From assembly GCA_017396925.1 (NCBI GenBank), contig JAFQKM010000045.1, positions 1 to 8,243 of the forward strand: a DNA stretch of 8,243 bases. Direction: 5' to 3'. Every line of letters begins with the position of its first letter. The stretch's first letter is position 1. This DNA is from Clostridia bacterium. GTDB lineage: Bacteria; Bacillota; Clostridia; Oscillospirales; Butyricicoccaceae. Positions 6,854-8,243 of this stretch are shown here, one piece after another. The position numbers were made by a program, and so were the translations under genes. Below the pieces are notes generated by a model that was not told the DNA's origin, made no database searches, and worked only from the letters and a program-made list of their open reading frames with translations.

Positions 6854-6882
6854 ATTATACCTTCAAAATGCAGATTTGCCAA
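6854..6882 (-). promoter_or_regulatory. Sigma-A-like promoter of paralogue 4
   Basis: TTGGCA (6877-6882) and TATAAT (6854-6859) on the minus strand with a 17-base spacer. The extended TTGGCAAAT is shared, but the rest of the spacer differs from the other three. Predicted leader of about 50 nt. It lies directly behind the terminator at 6906-6936. Confidence 0.8.
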
Positions 6883-6905
6883 CAGGCTCCTTCCTTTTCC
6901 GGTGC

Positions 6906-6936
6906 AAAAATCCCCGGCACATGTCCGGGGATTTTT
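6906..6936 (-). terminator. Intrinsic terminator after paralogue 5 and its two elements
   Basis: Stem AAAAATCCCCGG with CCGGGGATTTTT and a seven-base loop. The A/T arms make it potentially bidirectional; on the minus strand the T run is part of the descending arm. It lies between element I copy D and the promoter of paralogue 4. Confidence 0.85.
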
Positions 6937-6950
6937 ATCTTTATTCTATT

Positions 6951-7194
6951 GTGGCCCGAGAAACCGAAGAACCCCTACGGCACTTCTGTGCCGCGCGCCG
7001 AACATTTGGCGAAATGAGGATCTTTTATCCTATTTGTTTTCGGGCGACATGCACTCTGATCGCGCGACCTTCTGCGGAAGGTCGGTGCCGGCGGCATTGC
7101 CGCCAACGCGATCTTCGGGCGGAAACATCTGTTTCCCCCGAATGCCCCCTTCGACTCTCCGAGGGGACATAAAATATGCACGCCGATAAACAGG
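6951..7194. repeat. Element I, copy D (diverged, after paralogue 5)
   Basis: About 240 bases related to the 3' half of copies B and C through the GCATGTC-GCCCGAAAAC block, the GATAAAAG linker and the GCGCGCGGC-CAGAAG hairpin (6979-6983 with 6988-6992). The central part is a clear three-way junction: outer stem GATCGCG with CGCGATC (7058-7064, 7107-7113), enclosing CGACCTTC with GAAGGTCG (7065-7072, 7077-7084) and GGCGGC with GCCGCC (7090-7095, 7099-7104). Further hairpins lie at 7114-7142 (12 bp, one bulge) and 7146-7166. It abuts copy C head to tail. Boundaries are approximate and no gene is seen. Confidence 0.7.
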
Positions 7195-7202
7195 CCCCTC
7201 AA

Positions 7203-7391
7203 ACGGCGCTTCTGCGCCGCGCGCCGGCCACTCGTAAATCAAAGGCTTTTATCAAGTCTTGTTTTCGGGCGGACATGCGCCGACCGAAAACTCCCTAACC
7301 CGCGTGCATCTTCGCAAAGATGCCGCGAAACCGCGCCGCAGCGCGGGCCTTAATTGGCCCGAGAAACCAGCGAAGCGTTTCGAGGGTCAGA
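7203..7391. repeat. Element I, copy C (after paralogue 5)
   Basis: Near-identical to copy B: 184 of 189 positions. It ends two bases short of the TAA of paralogue 5, at the same relative place as copy B behind paralogue 2. One of the five differences turns the mismatched last hairpin of copy B into a perfect GGCGC with GCGCC stem. Identity falls off abruptly on both sides: into coding sequence on the right, and into copy D on the left. Confidence 0.88.
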
Positions 7392-7393
7392 TA

Positions 7394-8243
7394 TTAGACC
7401 TGGGGCTGGGGAATGGGTACTTCCTTGGGGATGGGGCACTTGTAGGGCTTGACCTTCATCTTTTCGTCAAACTCGGCCTTGGCCTTTTCGATATGGGTGG
7501 GATCCTCATACATGGCCATAGCTGCGGCAGCCATAACCTTGGCGCCGTAGAGCATGCCCTTGAAGCCGATGCCCATATCCGAGCAGGCAGTGATCTGCCA
7601 GCTGTGGCCGGGTGCGGCCTGGTTCCAGCAGGCGGTGCGGACCTGAACGCAGGGTACGATGTACTGGACATCGCCGACGTCGGTCGAACCGTAGTTATCG
7701 GTGGTCTGGAAACTGCTCATGCCCTCAAAGATGGGGCCCTTCTCCAGCTTGCCCGAAGCCAGAACAGCCTGATAGTTGGGGCTGTTCTTGTTCAGTGCAT
7801 CGGCAAAGGCCAGCTCTTCTTCGGTGTACTGGGGCAGCTCGACTTCCTTCATGATCTCGTAGGTCATGCCGGCCATGTACATATTGGGCTGGGTGTTGTA
7901 GCAGCCGCCCAGGAACTCGATCTCCAGCTCGGTCTCGGTCATGTGGGCAGCGCCCTCGGCGACCTTGACCAGACGGTCATAGGTATCCTCGATGGCCTCG
8001 CGGTTGAAGGCGCGGACATAATACCAGACAGATGCCTTGTCGGGAACGATGTTGGGCGCTGTGCCGGCTTCCTTGTAGACATAGTGGATGCGGACGTCGG
8101 AGGTGACGTGCTCGCGCAGATAGTTGGCGCCGACGCTCATGATCTCGGCTGCGTCGAGAGCGCTGCGGCCGTTGTGGGGGTCGCCGCCGGCATGGGCTGT
8201 GCGGCCCTTGAAGTGGAAGATGGCCGAATTGAGGCCGGTGTGC
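7394..8243 (-). CDS. AbgB-like M20 family amidohydrolase (paralogue 5, N-terminus beyond the window)
   Basis: Partial gene running off the right edge. The open frame continues to the last base, so the true start is outside; the methionine whose codon ends near 8140 (MSVGANYLREH) is internal. The visible 282 residues align with residues 180-461 of the complete sisters. They begin HTGLNSAIFHFKGRTAHAGG and include the dimer-domain histidine, the EFLGGCY segment, STDVGDV and the GHSW metal histidine, ending VPIPQPQV. About 179 residues with the other metal ligands are missing from view, so catalytic competence cannot be judged. Relative to the sisters, AELMSV reads AEIMSV and the pocket loop reads CVQVRTACWN. 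The stop is TAA. Two element I copies and a terminator (6906-6936) follow before the promoter of the next gene. Same family and likely general chemistry as its neighbours; substrate unknown. Confidence 0.9.
   Translation of the reverse strand, partial: HTGLNSAIFHFKGRTAHAGGDPHNGRSALDAAEIMSVGANYLREHVTSDVRIHYVYKEAGTAPNIVPDKASVWYYVRAFNREAIEDTYDRLVKVAEGAAHMTETELEIEFLGGCYNTQPNMYMAGMTYEIMKEVELPQYTEEELAFADALNKNSPNYQAVLASGKLEKGPIFEGMSSFQTTDNYGSTDVGDVQYIVPCVQVRTACWNQAAPGHSWQITACSDMGIGFKGMLYGAKVMAAAAMAMYEDPTHIEKAKAEFDEKMKVKPYKCPIPKEVPIPQPQV

Noticed and set aside
415..7189. Very long open frames on the plus strand opposite the genes (415-1719, 2084-3592, 5300-7189)
   Set aside because: They are antisense to well-supported genes and stay open because the sense genes avoid TTA, CTA and TCA codons. 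Their translations are low-complexity mixtures without recognisable domains, and one runs straight through promoters, terminators and repeats.
6975..7242. Short minus-strand open frames of 70-75 codons in the gap between paralogues 5 and 4
   Set aside because: They translate the hairpin repeats, have no convincing ribosome binding site and cross the inverted repeats. Similar frames in the other copies are interrupted or shifted.
171..7391. CRISPR array or insertion sequence as explanation of the repeats
   Set aside because: There is no regular short repeat-spacer spacing, no transposase, no terminal inverted repeats with target-site duplications, and the copies sit in defined places behind stop codons.
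7394..8140. Paralogue 5 as a short complete 248-codon protein starting at its internal methionine
   Set aside because: The frame stays open to the window edge and aligns residue by residue with residues 180-213 of the sisters upstream of that methionine. It is a truncated view, not a short gene.

Overview
The window carries a tandem array of five co-directional paralogous genes, all on the minus strand and transcribed right to left. Each encodes an M20-family zinc amidohydrolase/peptidase of the AbgB type (p-aminobenzoyl-glutamate hydrolase subunit B-like). Four are complete (461 codons each, at 316-1701, 2126-3511, 3690-5075 and 5411-6796). The fifth (7394 to the right edge) lacks its N-terminal third because the window ends. 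I found no convincing gene of any other family; long open frames on the plus strand are antisense shadows.

The DNA is GC-rich, with strong preference for G or C at third codon positions. It has AGGAG-type ribosome binding sites, sigma-A-like promoters and classic intrinsic terminators. This fits a GC-rich gut clostridium (Oscillospiraceae/Ruminococcaceae, for example a relative of Faecalibacterium, Gemmiger or Subdoligranulum). That placement is an inference from style, not a proven match.

The genes do not form an operon. Each complete gene has its own promoter with the same core (a TTGGCA -35 box extended by AA, a 17-bp spacer and a TATAAT or TATACT -10 box) and its own terminator. Reading along the minus strand, the repeated unit is promoter, 50-70 nt leader, gene, optional structured elements, terminator, next promoter.

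The intergenic regions are the least ordinary part. Element I occurs after gene 1 (171-313), after gene 2 (about 1933-2121) and twice after gene 5 (about 6951-7194 diverged, 7203-7391). It is a chain of hairpins. The copies after genes 2 and 5 differ at only 5 of 189 positions although the adjoining genes have diverged much more. The more distant copies keep the hairpins by paired substitutions on both arms. Element II (about 32-121 and 5281-5361) is a second hairpin family, sandwiched between two terminator hairpins after genes 1 and 4. Gene 3 has neither element and uses a different, more relaxed codon set, so it probably has a different history.

Functionally the array looks like an expanded set of cytoplasmic hydrolases for small amide or peptide substrates. 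The proteins share metal ligands and the dimer core but differ in two patches likely to shape the substrate pocket. No transporter, AbgA partner or regulator gene is visible. The real substrates cannot be read from the sequence.
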